Assembly: GCA_016297675.1 (NCBI GenBank)
Contig: JAEDGE010000006.1
Coordinates: 1-27,399, forward strand
Length of the DNA: 27,399 bases
From: Oscillospiraceae bacterium
GTDB taxonomy: Bacteria > Bacillota > Clostridia > Oscillospirales > Ruminococcaceae
Reading direction: 5' to 3'
Both the position numbers and the translations under genes were made by a program. The notes beneath the pieces are model-generated. The model ran no database searches. It was not told the DNA's origin and worked only from the letters and a program-made list of their open reading frames with translations. Shown here one piece after another: positions 15,358 to 23,171 of this stretch (position 1 is its first letter; every line of letters begins with the position of its first letter).

Positions 15358-16244
15358 GCCTGCACCTCCTCCGTCTGTTCTGTTTCTTCCGGCAGATAGC
15401 CATGCAGTTTCAGCAGAGAGGAGAGCGTACGCCGCAGCTTGCTTCTCTCTACAATCTGATCCACAAAGCCATGTGCCAGCATAAATTCTGCCAATTGGAA
15501 ATCGTCCGGCAGATGCTGTTTGATCGTTCCTTCGATGACACGCCGTCCGGCAAATCCAATCAAAACTTTTGGTTCTGCCAGAATAATATCGCCCAGGGAG
15601 GCAAATGAGGCGGTGACACCGCCGGTCGTGGGATCGGTCAGCACAGTAATATAGAGCTGACCGGCTTCATTGTGCCGCTGTACCGCAGCGGAGGTTTTTG
15701 CCATCTGCATGAGGGAGAGAATGCCCTCCTGCATTCTTGCACCGCCGGAAGCGGTAAAAGCGATGACTGGCAGCTGGTTTTCTGCTGCACGTTCAAAGGC
15801 ACGGGTAATCTTTTCGCCTACAACACTGCCCATGGATGCCATCATGAAAAGGGAGTCCATGACAATGATAACGGTACGGGAGCCGTTGATCGTACATTCG
15901 CCGGTCAGAACAGCGTCTCGCAGACCGGTCTTTTCCTGAAGCTGTGCCACTTTTTCGGCATAGCCGGGGAAGGAAATCGGGTCGAGGCTTTCCAGCTCTG
16001 CATCATATTCGAGAAAGCTGTCTGCATCTGCTGTGATTTGCAGCCGTTCTTTTGCCGTCAGCCGTGCGTGATACCGGCAATTCGGGCAGACCTTTCCTGC
16101 TTCCTGAAAGACCGTCAGCAGGACGGTATGCTGGCAGCGTGGGCATTTGAACGTCGGCTGCTCATGTGCATGTACGCCCTCGTCGCCGTAAAACCGTTTG
16201 GTCACGGTTTTGAATAAATCATCTAACATGTTTTCTACCACCAT
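15354..16244 (-). CDS. accD: Acetyl-CoA carboxylase carboxyltransferase, beta subunit
   Basis: A 296-residue partner of AccA. An N-terminal zinc ribbon (CPRC and CPNC, about residues 34-56) precedes a crotonase-fold domain with a GGARMQEG motif and a VLTDPTTGGVTASFA motif. The start is uncertain: Met1 (16244) has AGGCGG 8 bp upstream, while Met6 (16229), beginning MLDDLFK, aligns better with other AccD proteins and has GGTGG. The AGGCGG lies in a hairpin (16250-16271) that directly precedes the start and may lower initiation. It overlaps accA by 4 bp. Confidence 0.94.
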   Translation of the reverse strand: MVVENMLDDLFKTVTKRFYGDEGVHAHEQPTFKCPRCQHTVLLTVFQEAGKVCPNCRYHARLTAKERLQITADADSFLEYDAELESLDPISFPGYAEKVAQLQEKTGLRDAVLTGECTINGSRTVIIVMDSLFMMASMGSVVGEKITRAFERAAENQLPVIAFTASGGARMQEGILSLMQMAKTSAAVQRHNEAGQLYITVLTDPTTGGVTASFASLGDIILAEPKVLIGFAGRRVIEGTIKQHLPDDFQLAEFMLAHGFVDQIVERSKLRRTLSSLLKLHGYLPEETEQTEEVQA

Positions 16245-16249
16245 CTGAT

Positions 16250-16271
16250 CAGCCGCCTGACGGCAAGGCTG
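16250..16271 (-). promoter_or_regulatory. Hairpin covering the accD ribosome-binding site
   Basis: CAGCC (16250-16254) pairs with GGCTG (16267-16271) and GCC (16255-16257) with GGC (16262-16264), with a two-base bulge. The only purine-rich site for the first accD start lies inside it. It fills most of the 33-bp accC-accD gap. Confidence 0.4.
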
Positions 16272-16277
16272 TTGTTT

Positions 16278-17642
16278 TTATTTGTCTATTTTCTGCGTTT
16301 GCTCTAACCACTGCATTAAAAAGGCATTGTCATAGGTGCCGTTCTCAAAAGCCTCTGTCTTGAGCAGCCGCAGCTGAAAATCAATATTTGTTTCCACACC
16401 GTCTACCAGAAATTCCGACAACGCCCAACGCATCTTCTGAATCGCTTCTTTTCGGGTCGGTGCGTGTACAATCAGCTTTGCAATCATGGAATCATAATAG
16501 GGTGGAATCGTATAGCCTTGATAAATCGCACTGTCAATCCGAACGCCCATGCCGCCCGGCAGGTGCAGTGCCTGAATCGTCCCCGGAGACGGACGGAAGT
16601 TGTAATCCGGATTTTCTGCATTGATTCGACATTCAATTGCATGACCACGGAGTACGATGTCTTCCTGCGTGAAGGGGAGTGGTTCGCCCTGTGCAATTCG
16701 CAGCTGCATTTGTACCAGATCAATGCCTGTCACCCATTCTGTGACAGGATGTTCCACCTGAATACGGGTGTTCATTTCCATGAAATAGAAGTTCCGCTCG
16801 TGGTCTACTAAGAATTCAATGGTTCCGGCATTGCAGTAGCCGCAGGCTTTCGCAGCAGCCACGGCTGCTTTCTGCATCGCATCTCGCAGTTCTGGTGTCA
16901 TCAACGGACTGGGGCTTTCCTCCAGTACCTTTTGATTTCGCCGCTGCATACTGCAATCCCGTTCTCCGAGGGCAACGGTATTGCCGAATTCGTCCGCAAT
17001 AATCTGCACTTCCACATGGTGCGGACCCACAATCAGCTTTTCCAGATAGACGGTATCGTCACCGAAAAATTTCTTTGCCTCTTCCTGTGCCACATGCAGC
17101 TGTTCTTCGAGCTGTTCCTCGTTGTCCACTCTGCGGATGCCCCGTCCGCCGCCGCCGGCAGACGCTTTTACCAATAACGGATACCCGATTTCCCTTGCCA
17201 CTGCCTTTGCGTCTTCCAGCGATTGGATGGCGCCTTCAGAACCGGGAATGACTGGCACACCAGCTGCTTTCATGGTTTCTTTGGCTCTTGCCTTGTCGCC
17301 CAGCATGGAAATGCACTCCGGCGAAGGACCGATAAAGGTAATGCCATTTTCTCGGCAAAGACGGGCAAATTCTGCATTTTCTGACAGAAATCCGAAGCCG
17401 GGATGAACAGCCGTTGCACCCGTTTGGCGACAGGCTTCTATGATGGCATTCATCTGTAAATAGCTATCTGCGGTTGCAGGTGGACCGATGCAGACGGCGT
17501 GGTCTGCAAATTTGACATGGAGTGCCTCCCGATCGGCGGTGGAATAGACACTCACACAGCCCAGATTCTGTTCCCGACACGCACGGATAATCCGTACAGC
17601 AATTTCTCCACGGTTGGCAATCAATACATTCTCAAAACGCAT
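16278..17642 (-). CDS. accC: Acetyl-CoA carboxylase biotin carboxylase subunit
   Basis: A 454-residue ATP-grasp enzyme that carboxylates the biotin on AccB. The N-terminal domain begins VLIANRGEIAVRIIRAC. The Gly-rich ATP loop is ASAGGGGRGIRR, the catalytic region includes EMNTRIQVEHPVTE, and the C-terminal biotin-carboxylase domain follows. Normal length. It starts 12 bp after fabZ, with only a weak ribosome site, so coupling to upstream translation is likely. The neighbouring stand-alone accB and accD/accA genes rule out a pyruvate or propionyl-CoA carboxylase. Confidence 0.96.
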   Translation of the reverse strand: MRFENVLIANRGEIAVRIIRACREQNLGCVSVYSTADREALHVKFADHAVCIGPPATADSYLQMNAIIEACRQTGATAVHPGFGFLSENAEFARLCRENGITFIGPSPECISMLGDKARAKETMKAAGVPVIPGSEGAIQSLEDAKAVAREIGYPLLVKASAGGGGRGIRRVDNEEQLEEQLHVAQEEAKKFFGDDTVYLEKLIVGPHHVEVQIIADEFGNTVALGERDCSMQRRNQKVLEESPSPLMTPELRDAMQKAAVAAAKACGYCNAGTIEFLVDHERNFYFMEMNTRIQVEHPVTEWVTGIDLVQMQLRIAQGEPLPFTQEDIVLRGHAIECRINAENPDYNFRPSPGTIQALHLPGGMGVRIDSAIYQGYTIPPYYDSMIAKLIVHAPTRKEAIQKMRWALSEFLVDGVETNIDFQLRLLKTEAFENGTYDNAFLMQWLEQTQKIDK

Positions 17643-17654
17643 AGAGGGACTGCC

Positions 17655-18092
17655 TTACTGTTCCACTGCGAACTTGATTTCGCAGCTGACTGCTTTTTTT
17701 CCGTCCACACTGGCAACCGCCTTGCCAATGCCGACCGGACCTCTCTGGCTGATGATTTCCACTTCCAGATCCAGTACATCGCCCGGAACGACCTGCCGGC
17801 GGAATTTTGCCTTGTCGATACCGGCAAAGAGAGCGATTTTGCCCTTAAATTCCGGCTGGGAGAGAATGCAGACGGCACCAGCCTGTGCCAGCATTTCAAT
17901 CATCAGAACCCCCGGTGTGACCGGCTTTTCCGGAAAATGTCCCTTGAACCAGAAGTCATCTTCCTTGATATATTTTCTTGCAGTAATTTTCTGTCCGACT
18001 TCCATCGACAGCACTTCATCAATCAGCAGGAACGGATCCCGATGCGGAATAATTTCCTTGATCTGTTCCTGATTCAGCAATACTTCTGCCAT
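17655..18092 (-). CDS. fabZ: 3-Hydroxyacyl-ACP dehydratase FabZ
   Basis: A 145-residue hot-dog-fold enzyme that removes water from 3-hydroxyacyl-ACP in the third step of elongation. The catalytic His is H52 in KGHFPEKPVTPG and the catalytic Glu is E66 in VLMIEMLAQ. IIPHRDPFLLID at the N-terminus is typical. AAAGGAG precedes the start. It lies between accB and accC, the standard Firmicute order. FabZ would be the only dehydratase here; no FabA or FabM isomerase is encoded in the window. Confidence 0.96.
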   Translation of the reverse strand: MAEVLLNQEQIKEIIPHRDPFLLIDEVLSMEVGQKITARKYIKEDDFWFKGHFPEKPVTPGVLMIEMLAQAGAVCILSQPEFKGKIALFAGIDKAKFRRQVVPGDVLDLEVEIISQRGPVGIGKAVASVDGKKAVSCEIKFAVEQ

Positions 18093-18105
18093 AACGGCTC
18101 CTTTC

Positions 18106-18576
18106 TTATTCTACTCGTAAAATCGGCTGGTTATATTCCACAGCTTCCCCGTTGCCGACCAGAATTTCCTTGACAACGCCTTCCACTTCGCTCTGTACCT
18201 CGTTCATCAGTTTCATGGACTCAATGATAAAGAGTACATCGCCTTTTTTCACCGTATCGCCCACCTTGACAAACGGCGGCTGATCCGGAGCAGATGCAGC
18301 ATAGAATGTGCCGACAATCGGTGCTTTTACCAGTGTGCCGGCAGCAACTGGAGCAGTTGGTTCTTGTGGTGCTGCTGGTGCCGCAGCCGGAGCAGACTGT
18401 GGCTGTGCAACAGGGGCTGTCGGTACGACTGCCGGAGCAACACACTTTTTTCCTTTGACTGTAATGGTGCAGTTGCCGGCAGTAATTGTAATTTCTCCTA
18501 AATTCTTTTCTGCTACGATTTCTGCCAAAGCTCTTGCTGCCTCTATATTGATACCGCCATAATTTTTATCATTCAT
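18106..18576 (-). CDS. accB: Biotin carboxyl carrier protein of acetyl-CoA carboxylase
   Basis: 156 residues from the ATG at 18576; an earlier in-frame ATG (18618) would overlap fabF by 25 bp and add residues foreign to the family. An N-terminal helical region (1-45) is followed by an Ala/Pro-rich linker (about 46-80). The C-terminal biotinyl domain has the biotin lysine K122 in ESMKLMNEV; the usual Ala before Met is Ser here, which is tolerated. The linker lets the domain swing between AccC and the AccA-AccD transferase. It starts 17 bp after fabF and is followed by fabZ. Confidence 0.94.
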   Translation of the reverse strand: MNDKNYGGINIEAARALAEIVAEKNLGEITITAGNCTITVKGKKCVAPAVVPTAPVAQPQSAPAAAPAAPQEPTAPVAAGTLVKAPIVGTFYAASAPDQPPFVKVGDTVKKGDVLFIIESMKLMNEVQSEVEGVVKEILVGNGEAVEYNQPILRVE

Positions 18577-18593
18577 ATTGCCGTCGTTCCCCC

Positions 18594-19832
18594 TTAGTCT
18601 ACGCACTTCTTGAAGCACAGGGTGGCATTATGTCCACCAAAGCCCAGAGAGTTGGAAAGGGCAGCCTTGACCTCACATTCCACCGGACCGTCTGTGCAGT
18701 AATCCAAATCACACTCTGGGTCTGGGGTCGTGTAACCGAGGGTCTGATGCAGGAAGTTTTCATGGACAGACAGTGCCGAAACAATGGCTTCGACTGCCCC
18801 CGTACCACCGAGCATATGCCCTGTCATGGACTTGGTGGAGTTGATCTTGACAGCGCTCGCAGCTTCTTCGCCCAGAGCCATCTTGATGGCATTGGTTTCA
18901 TACTTGTCATTCAAGCCGGTAGAGGTGCCGTGTGCGTTGATATAGGTGATATCAGACGGCTGCAAACCAGCTTCTGTATAGGCGTTCACCATTGCCTTTG
19001 CAGCTGCTTCGCCGTCCGGAGCCGGAGAAGTCATGTGATAAGCGTCGCAGGTTGCCCCGTAGCCAGCCAGTTCACAGTAAATTCTTGCCCCTCTTGCCTT
19101 GGCGTGTTCGTATTCCTCCAGCAGCAGGACACCGCAGCCCTCACCGAGCACGAAACCGCTTCGGTTCAGATCGAATGGGATAGAAGCCTTTGTCGGGTCG
19201 GATTCCTTAGTGAGAGCCTTCATCGTCTTAAAGCCGCCGATGGTAAATTCATTCACCGTGGATTCTGTGCCGCCGCACAGGCAGACATCCAGATAGCCAT
19301 CTTTGATTTTGCGGAAAGCTTCGCCGATGGCATGGGTTGCGGAGGCACAGGCAGTGACGGTACAGTAATTATCCCCACGGAAGTTGGTCTTCATTGCGAC
19401 TTCGCCGCCAGCCATGTTGGAAATCATCATCGGCACGAAGAACGGAGAAATCCGGTTTGGCCCTTTTTCCAGATAGATGCTGTGCTGTTTCTGGGTCATT
19501 TCCAGACCGCCAATGCCGCAGCCGATGATGACACCGCAGCGATAGGGGTCAAGATCCTTCAGATCCGAGCCGCAGTCTGCTAAAGCCTGCTTTGCAGAAG
19601 CAACGGCAAACTGGGTAAAGCGTTCCATGTGGCGAATATCTTTTTTCTCCAGATAGTCTGCCGGATCAAAATCTCTTACCATACCGGCAACGCTAACCTG
19701 TACTTCTGTAGTATCAAATGTATCAATTTTAGAGATACCGAGTGTACCCTTCTTGACGTTATTCCAGAAAGTTTCCAGATTGGAGCCAAGCGGGTTGACG
19801 GTTCCCATTCCTGTAATGACAACTCGTTTCAT
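18594..19832 (-). CDS. fabF: 3-Oxoacyl-ACP synthase II (FabF)
   Basis: 412 residues from the ATG at 19832, which follows AAAGGA and begins KRVVITGMG as in other FabF proteins; an upstream in-frame ATG at 19859 is rejected. The condensing-enzyme triad is C162 (VTACASATHA), H301 (NAHGTSTGLND) and H339 (TKSMTGHMLGGTG). It elongates acyl-ACP with malonyl-ACP. No second FabF/FabB is present in the window. It is separated from fabG by 189 bp containing a hairpin array and a candidate promoter, so its expression may be partly independent of the upstream genes. Confidence 0.96.
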   Translation of the reverse strand: MKRVVITGMGTVNPLGSNLETFWNNVKKGTLGISKIDTFDTTEVQVSVAGMVRDFDPADYLEKKDIRHMERFTQFAVASAKQALADCGSDLKDLDPYRCGVIIGCGIGGLEMTQKQHSIYLEKGPNRISPFFVPMMISNMAGGEVAMKTNFRGDNYCTVTACASATHAIGEAFRKIKDGYLDVCLCGGTESTVNEFTIGGFKTMKALTKESDPTKASIPFDLNRSGFVLGEGCGVLLLEEYEHAKARGARIYCELAGYGATCDAYHMTSPAPDGEAAAKAMVNAYTEAGLQPSDITYINAHGTSTGLNDKYETNAIKMALGEEAASAVKINSTKSMTGHMLGGTGAVEAIVSALSVHENFLHQTLGYTTPDPECDLDYCTDGPVECEVKAALSNSLGFGGHNATLCFKKCVD

Positions 19833-19874
19833 AGACGATCCTTTCTCAAGCAGGCTCATGGAAAAGCCGCTTTT

Positions 19875-19904
19875 ATTTTAGTTGAAAATAATTTTCTTTT
19901 TCAA
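19875..19904 (-). promoter_or_regulatory. Candidate internal promoter and palindrome upstream of fabF
   Basis: On the - strand: TTGAAA (19899-19904), 18-bp spacer, TAAAAT (19875-19880). An inverted repeat TTGAAAA (19882-19888) / TTTTCAA (19898-19904) spans the spacer and the -35 box. It could be an operator, but I do not recognise a FapR or FabT consensus. AT-rich sequence makes chance matches possible. Confidence 0.4.
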
Positions 19905-19946
19905 ATAGGAGGGATTGTTTTGCTCAATTTGTCTTTCATAGGGATT

Positions 19947-20021
19947 GTCCTCCCTTGAGGGAGGACAGCTTTTTCGGAGAAAAAGCAGGTGGGTGAACTG
20001 CGGTCGAGCTGGCTCAGCTCG
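19947..20021 (-). repeat. Three-hairpin array inside the fab operon (partial repeat copy)
   Basis: Three consecutive stems: GTCCTCCC (19947-19954) / GGGAGGAC (19959-19966), GCTTTTTC (19968-19975) / GAAAAAGC (19979-19986), and CGAGCTG-GCT-CAGCTCG (20005-20021). The last is identical to the hairpin of repeat copy 3 (13718-13734), with shared flank ACTGCGGT. It touches the fabG stop codon at 20022. No T-run follows on the - strand, so it is more likely an mRNA processing or stability element than a terminator. Confidence 0.7.
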
Positions 20022-20762
20022 TTACATCATTAAGCCGCCGGAGATTTCAATGGTCTGACCGGTGACATAGCTGGCATCGTCTGAACACAAGAACGAAACC
20101 ACGCTTGCGATTTCTTCCGGATTGCCGTACCGACCCATTGCCACCAGACCGAGCATTTTTTCTCTCTGTTCTTCTGTCAGAGCATCGGTCATCGGGGTTT
20201 TGATAAAGCCCGGTGCAACGGCATTGACGGTAATGCCTCTGGAACCCAGTTCCTTGGCAGCGGTCTTTGTCATACCGACAATGGCAGCCTTGGAAGCGGA
20301 ATAGTTCATCTGTCCCGGATTGCCGTACAGACCGGCAACGGATGCCAAGCTGACCACTCTGCCATGCTTCTGCCGCAGCATCACAGCCCCTACCAGCTTC
20401 ATCATATTGAAGACGCTCTTCTGGTTGACCGCAATAACAGCATCATACTGTTCCTCGGACATCCGCAGCAGCAGTCCATCCTTGGTAATGCCGGCATTGT
20501 TGACCAGAGCATCAATGCTGCCGAAGCGAGCCTTGACTGCCTTTACCATTGCTTCACACTGGGCATAATCTGCCACATTGGCAGCAAACAATTCTGCCTC
20601 CACGCCGTAAGAACGGCAGGTTTCTGCCACTTTTTCGGCATTTGCCTTGTCATTGTCACTGGGATAGTGGTTGATTGCAATATGGTAACCGTCCTTTGCC
20701 AGACGTTCTGCGATGCATGCACCAATGCCCTGGGATGCACCTGTAATCAATGCAGTTGCCAT
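20022..20762 (-). CDS. fabG: 3-Oxoacyl-ACP reductase FabG
   Basis: A 246-residue short-chain dehydrogenase that reduces 3-oxoacyl-ACP with NADPH. The cofactor loop is TGASQGIG (7-14), NNAG is at 88-91, and the catalytic residues N114, S141, Y154 and K158 (YSASK) are all present. Length and the C-terminal ISGG are typical. Among many short-chain dehydrogenases the FabG call is supported by its position between fabK and fabF. An AAAGGA site is about 12 bp upstream, with GGAATGG closer. The gap to fabK is 82 bp. Confidence 0.95.
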   Translation of the reverse strand: MATALITGASQGIGACIAERLAKDGYHIAINHYPSDNDKANAEKVAETCRSYGVEAELFAANVADYAQCEAMVKAVKARFGSIDALVNNAGITKDGLLLRMSEEQYDAVIAVNQKSVFNMMKLVGAVMLRQKHGRVVSLASVAGLYGNPGQMNYSASKAAIVGMTKTAAKELGSRGITVNAVAPGFIKTPMTDALTEEQREKMLGLVAMGRYGNPEEIASVVSFLCSDDASYVTGQTIEISGGLMM

Positions 20763-20844
20763 AAGTATTCCATTCCTTTCTTTTGTAACATATCCATTAG
20801 AATCCTGTTTGTCAGGAGGATTGATTCAAAAAATGAGATTGTTT

Positions 20845-21771
20845 TTATCGGTTCAGTAACGTTTCAGCCTGTCCCATCATTTCCTGAATGACTTCTGCAC
20901 ACGGCTTGATGTCATGAATCATGCCAGCAATCAGACCGCACAGGAAGGAACCTTCGTCTACGTTGCCGTCTACCACTGCCTTCCGCAGAGAACCAACGGT
21001 CAGAGCTTCAAAATCTTCCGGCGGAGCAGCATTCTTTTCCATTTCGAGCAGTTTCTTCGTAAATTTGGTCTTCACACCACGGCACGGACTGCCGGAGAAG
21101 ACGCCAGTCATTGCACTGTCGGTATCCTTCGCCTTGATGACCAGATCTTTATAGTTCTGGTGAATCTGGCACTCTTCGGTTGCCAAGAAGCGAGTGCCGA
21201 CCTGCACGCCTTCCGCTCCCAGCATAAACGAAGCGGCAATGCCTCTGCCGTCAGCGATACCGCCGGCTGCGATGACTGGAATGGAAACGGCATCCACGAC
21301 CTGCGGCACTAAGCACATGGTCGTATTCTGACCGATATGTCCGCCGGACTCCATGCCCTCTGCAATGACAGCATCGGCACCGGAACGCTCCATTCTTCTT
21401 GCCAGAGCAACGGACGGCACAACCGGAACGACTTTAATGCCAGCTTCTTTCCATGCAGCCATATATTTGCCCGGATTGCCGGCACCAGTGGTAATCATCG
21501 GAACTTTTTCATCAATGACAAGCTGTGCCAGTTCTTCGGCATTCGGACTCATGAGCATAATGTTCACGCCAAACGGTTTATCACCGACTTTTTCCTTGCA
21601 GATGCGGATTTGTTCTCTTAAATAGTCAATCGGAGCACTGCCGCCTGCAATGATGCCGACACCGCCGGCATTGGTGACAGCAGCTGCAAGGGTGCTTTCT
21701 GCGACCCATGCCATACCGCCCTGTAAAATCGGATATTCACATCCGAACAGTTCTGTAATTCTGGTTTTCAT
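20845..21771 (-). CDS. fabK: Enoyl-ACP reductase II (FabK), FMN-dependent
   Basis: A 308-residue TIM-barrel flavoprotein that performs the last reduction of each elongation cycle. The N-terminus has YPILQGGMAWV, followed by VTNAGGVGIIAGG, GVNIML, the catalytic His in GMESGGHIG, IAAGGIADGRG and GVQVGTRFLATEEC, as expected for FabK and related nitronate monooxygenases. The fab operon context favours FabK over a nitronate monooxygenase. FabI is not encoded in the window, so this may be the only enoyl reductase. An AAAGGA site precedes the start. A 134-bp gap with a strong hairpin separates it from fabH. Confidence 0.94.
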   Translation of the reverse strand: MKTRITELFGCEYPILQGGMAWVAESTLAAAVTNAGGVGIIAGGSAPIDYLREQIRICKEKVGDKPFGVNIMLMSPNAEELAQLVIDEKVPMITTGAGNPGKYMAAWKEAGIKVVPVVPSVALARRMERSGADAVIAEGMESGGHIGQNTTMCLVPQVVDAVSIPVIAAGGIADGRGIAASFMLGAEGVQVGTRFLATEECQIHQNYKDLVIKAKDTDSAMTGVFSGSPCRGVKTKFTKKLLEMEKNAAPPEDFEALTVGSLRKAVVDGNVDEGSFLCGLIAGMIHDIKPCAEVIQEMMGQAETLLNR

Positions 21772-21862
21772 TTGTTTGATTCCTTTCTGATTCTGCTGTG
21801 AGCAGAAATGTTTCTTCTATCATGAAAATATTACCCATATCGCTGTGTCAATAGATTCTATA

Positions 21863-21898
21863 TATGAAAACGGGCTGATGCAAGTGACCGTTTTCATA
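21863..21898 (-). promoter_or_regulatory. Strong hairpin between fabH and fabK
   Basis: A perfect 11-bp stem TATGAAAACGG (21863-21873) / CCGTTTTCATA (21888-21898) with a 14-nt loop. No U-tract follows on the - strand, so it is not a standard terminator. It begins about 8 bp after the fabH stop and could stabilise the upstream mRNA end or bind a regulator. Confidence 0.5.
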
Positions 21899-21905
21899 CA
21901 GCTTG

Positions 21906-22916
21906 TTAATATTCCATAATGATGGCAGCATAGGTCAAGCCAGCACCAAAGCCAACCAGACAAATCTTGTCGCCTCTCTGAATCTGTCCTGTTCGGATTC
22001 CTTCATCCAATGCAATCGGAATGGAGGCACTGGAGGTGTTGCCGTGATGGTCAATGTTGACCACTGCCTTTTCCATCGGCTGCTTCAGATACTTCATTGC
22101 CGTTTCAATAATCCGCATATTTGCCTGATGCGGAATCACCTTGTCGAGGTCATTCAGGTCAAAGCCAATCTTTTCTGCTGCCATTCGGGCTGCCTTTTCC
22201 AGAGCATGGGTTGCAAAGCGATAGACTTCCTTGCCATCCTGTAACATGGTATAGTCCCATGCCTGCGGAGCAAGCCGCATATCCGGATCGCTGTATGCCA
22301 TCTCTCTCTTTGCCTTGACAAATGGGGAGCGTGGCAGGGCACTGTGTGCATACAGATATTTTGCCCCTGTGCCGTCTGCACCGAGGTGACTGGTGTACAG
22401 TGCGTCTGGTGCATATTCGATGACAGCCGCTGCTGCACCGTCTCCAAATAAAATGCAGGAAGAACGGTCACTGTAGTTGGTAATCTTCGACAAGCTCTCA
22501 TTTGCAACGACCAATGCATATTTCATGCTGGGGTCTGTCATCAGAAACCGGTGTGCCGTATCCATCGCATAGACAAAGCCGGAGCAGGCAGCGTTCAAAT
22601 CAAAACAAGCAGCGTGGATGGCGCCGATTTCCCGCTGTACAATACAGGACATGGATGGCGTGCTGTATTCACTCGTAATGGTGGTGTCAATCAGCAATCC
22701 GATGTCTGCCGGATCAATGCCGGCTTCTGCGATTGCTTGCTTCGCTGCCTCAGCCCCCATATACCATGTGGGTTCGCCGTCGGAAACGTGCCGGACGCTG
22801 ATGCCGGTTCTGGTTCGAATCCATTCGTCATTGGTTTCCACCATTTCTGACAGATCCGCATTGGTCAGCGTGCAGGGCGGTGTATAACTGCCAGTGCCTA
22901 AAATGTGAATGCCCAT
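21906..22916 (-). CDS. fabH: 3-Oxoacyl-ACP synthase III (FabH)
   Basis: A 336-residue condensing enzyme that starts chains by joining an acyl-CoA to malonyl-ACP. The active-site Cys is C111 in DLNAACSGFVYA, the His lies in VIPHQANMRI, and the Asn in DHHGNTSSAS. The N-terminal IHILGTGSYTP is typical. GGAGG lies upstream of the ATG. It is the first gene of the - strand fab/acc operon. Its promoter (23020-23048) appears to overlap the transcribed leader of fabD. Substrate preference (acetyl-CoA or branched acyl-CoA) cannot be read from the sequence. Confidence 0.96.
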   Translation of the reverse strand: MGIHILGTGSYTPPCTLTNADLSEMVETNDEWIRTRTGISVRHVSDGEPTWYMGAEAAKQAIAEAGIDPADIGLLIDTTITSEYSTPSMSCIVQREIGAIHAACFDLNAACSGFVYAMDTAHRFLMTDPSMKYALVVANESLSKITNYSDRSSCILFGDGAAAAVIEYAPDALYTSHLGADGTGAKYLYAHSALPRSPFVKAKREMAYSDPDMRLAPQAWDYTMLQDGKEVYRFATHALEKAARMAAEKIGFDLNDLDKVIPHQANMRIIETAMKYLKQPMEKAVVNIDHHGNTSSASIPIALDEGIRTGQIQRGDKICLVGFGAGLTYAAIIMEY

Positions 22917-22938
22917 GCAAAAAAATCCTCCGTTCCTA

Positions 22939-22967
22939 TTGTTTCAAATCAAAATTTGTGGTATGAT
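22939..22967 (+). promoter_or_regulatory. Probable promoter of fabD-aroE-aroK
   Basis: TTGTTT (22939-22944), 17-bp spacer, TATGAT (22962-22967). The spacer holds a small inverted repeat CAAAT/ATTTG. The leader to fabD would be about 200 nt. The -35 box is weak, so this is a moderate call. Confidence 0.55.
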
Positions 22968-23019
22968 AGGAGCATGGATGACTGTGAAACAGTCCGCCGC
23001 ACATATTCATACATTTTAT

Positions 23020-23048
23020 ATTATAAAGGATTTCGGCACAATTTGCAA
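23020..23048 (-). promoter_or_regulatory. Promoter of the fabH operon
   Basis: On the - strand: TTGCAA (23043-23048), 17-bp spacer, perfect TATAAT (23020-23025). The predicted start is near 23013, giving a leader of about 97 nt to fabH that includes a GACTGT/ACAGTC hairpin (22980-22994). Confidence 0.75.
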
Positions 23049-23049
23049 T

Positions 23050-23140
23050 GCGGAAACCTGTTATTTTCCGCCGCTTTGGAACAAATCCTATTTTTTGCAC
23101 AAAATATCTGTTTTGTTTTTGTGCATTTTGTTCCTTTTTC
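23050..23140 (+). promoter_or_regulatory. Structured leader of fabD with attenuator-like hairpin
   Basis: Two stems lie in the fabD leader: GCGGAAA (23050-23056) / TTTCCGC (23065-23071), and TGCACAAAA (23096-23104) / TTTTGTGCA (23117-23125). The second is followed by TTTTG and then TTCCTTTTT, resembling an AU-rich terminator 30 bp before fabD. No known riboswitch is recognised. Confidence 0.4.
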
Positions 23141-23171
23141 CGAAATTCAAACCGAAAGGATGGTTACGATT

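Noticed and set aside
18630..19583. 317-residue + strand frame
   Set aside because: Antisense to fabF, which has an intact catalytic triad.
19875..23048. FapR or FabT operator sites in the fab promoters
   Set aside because: AT-rich inverted repeats are present, but none matches the known consensus well enough to name a regulator.
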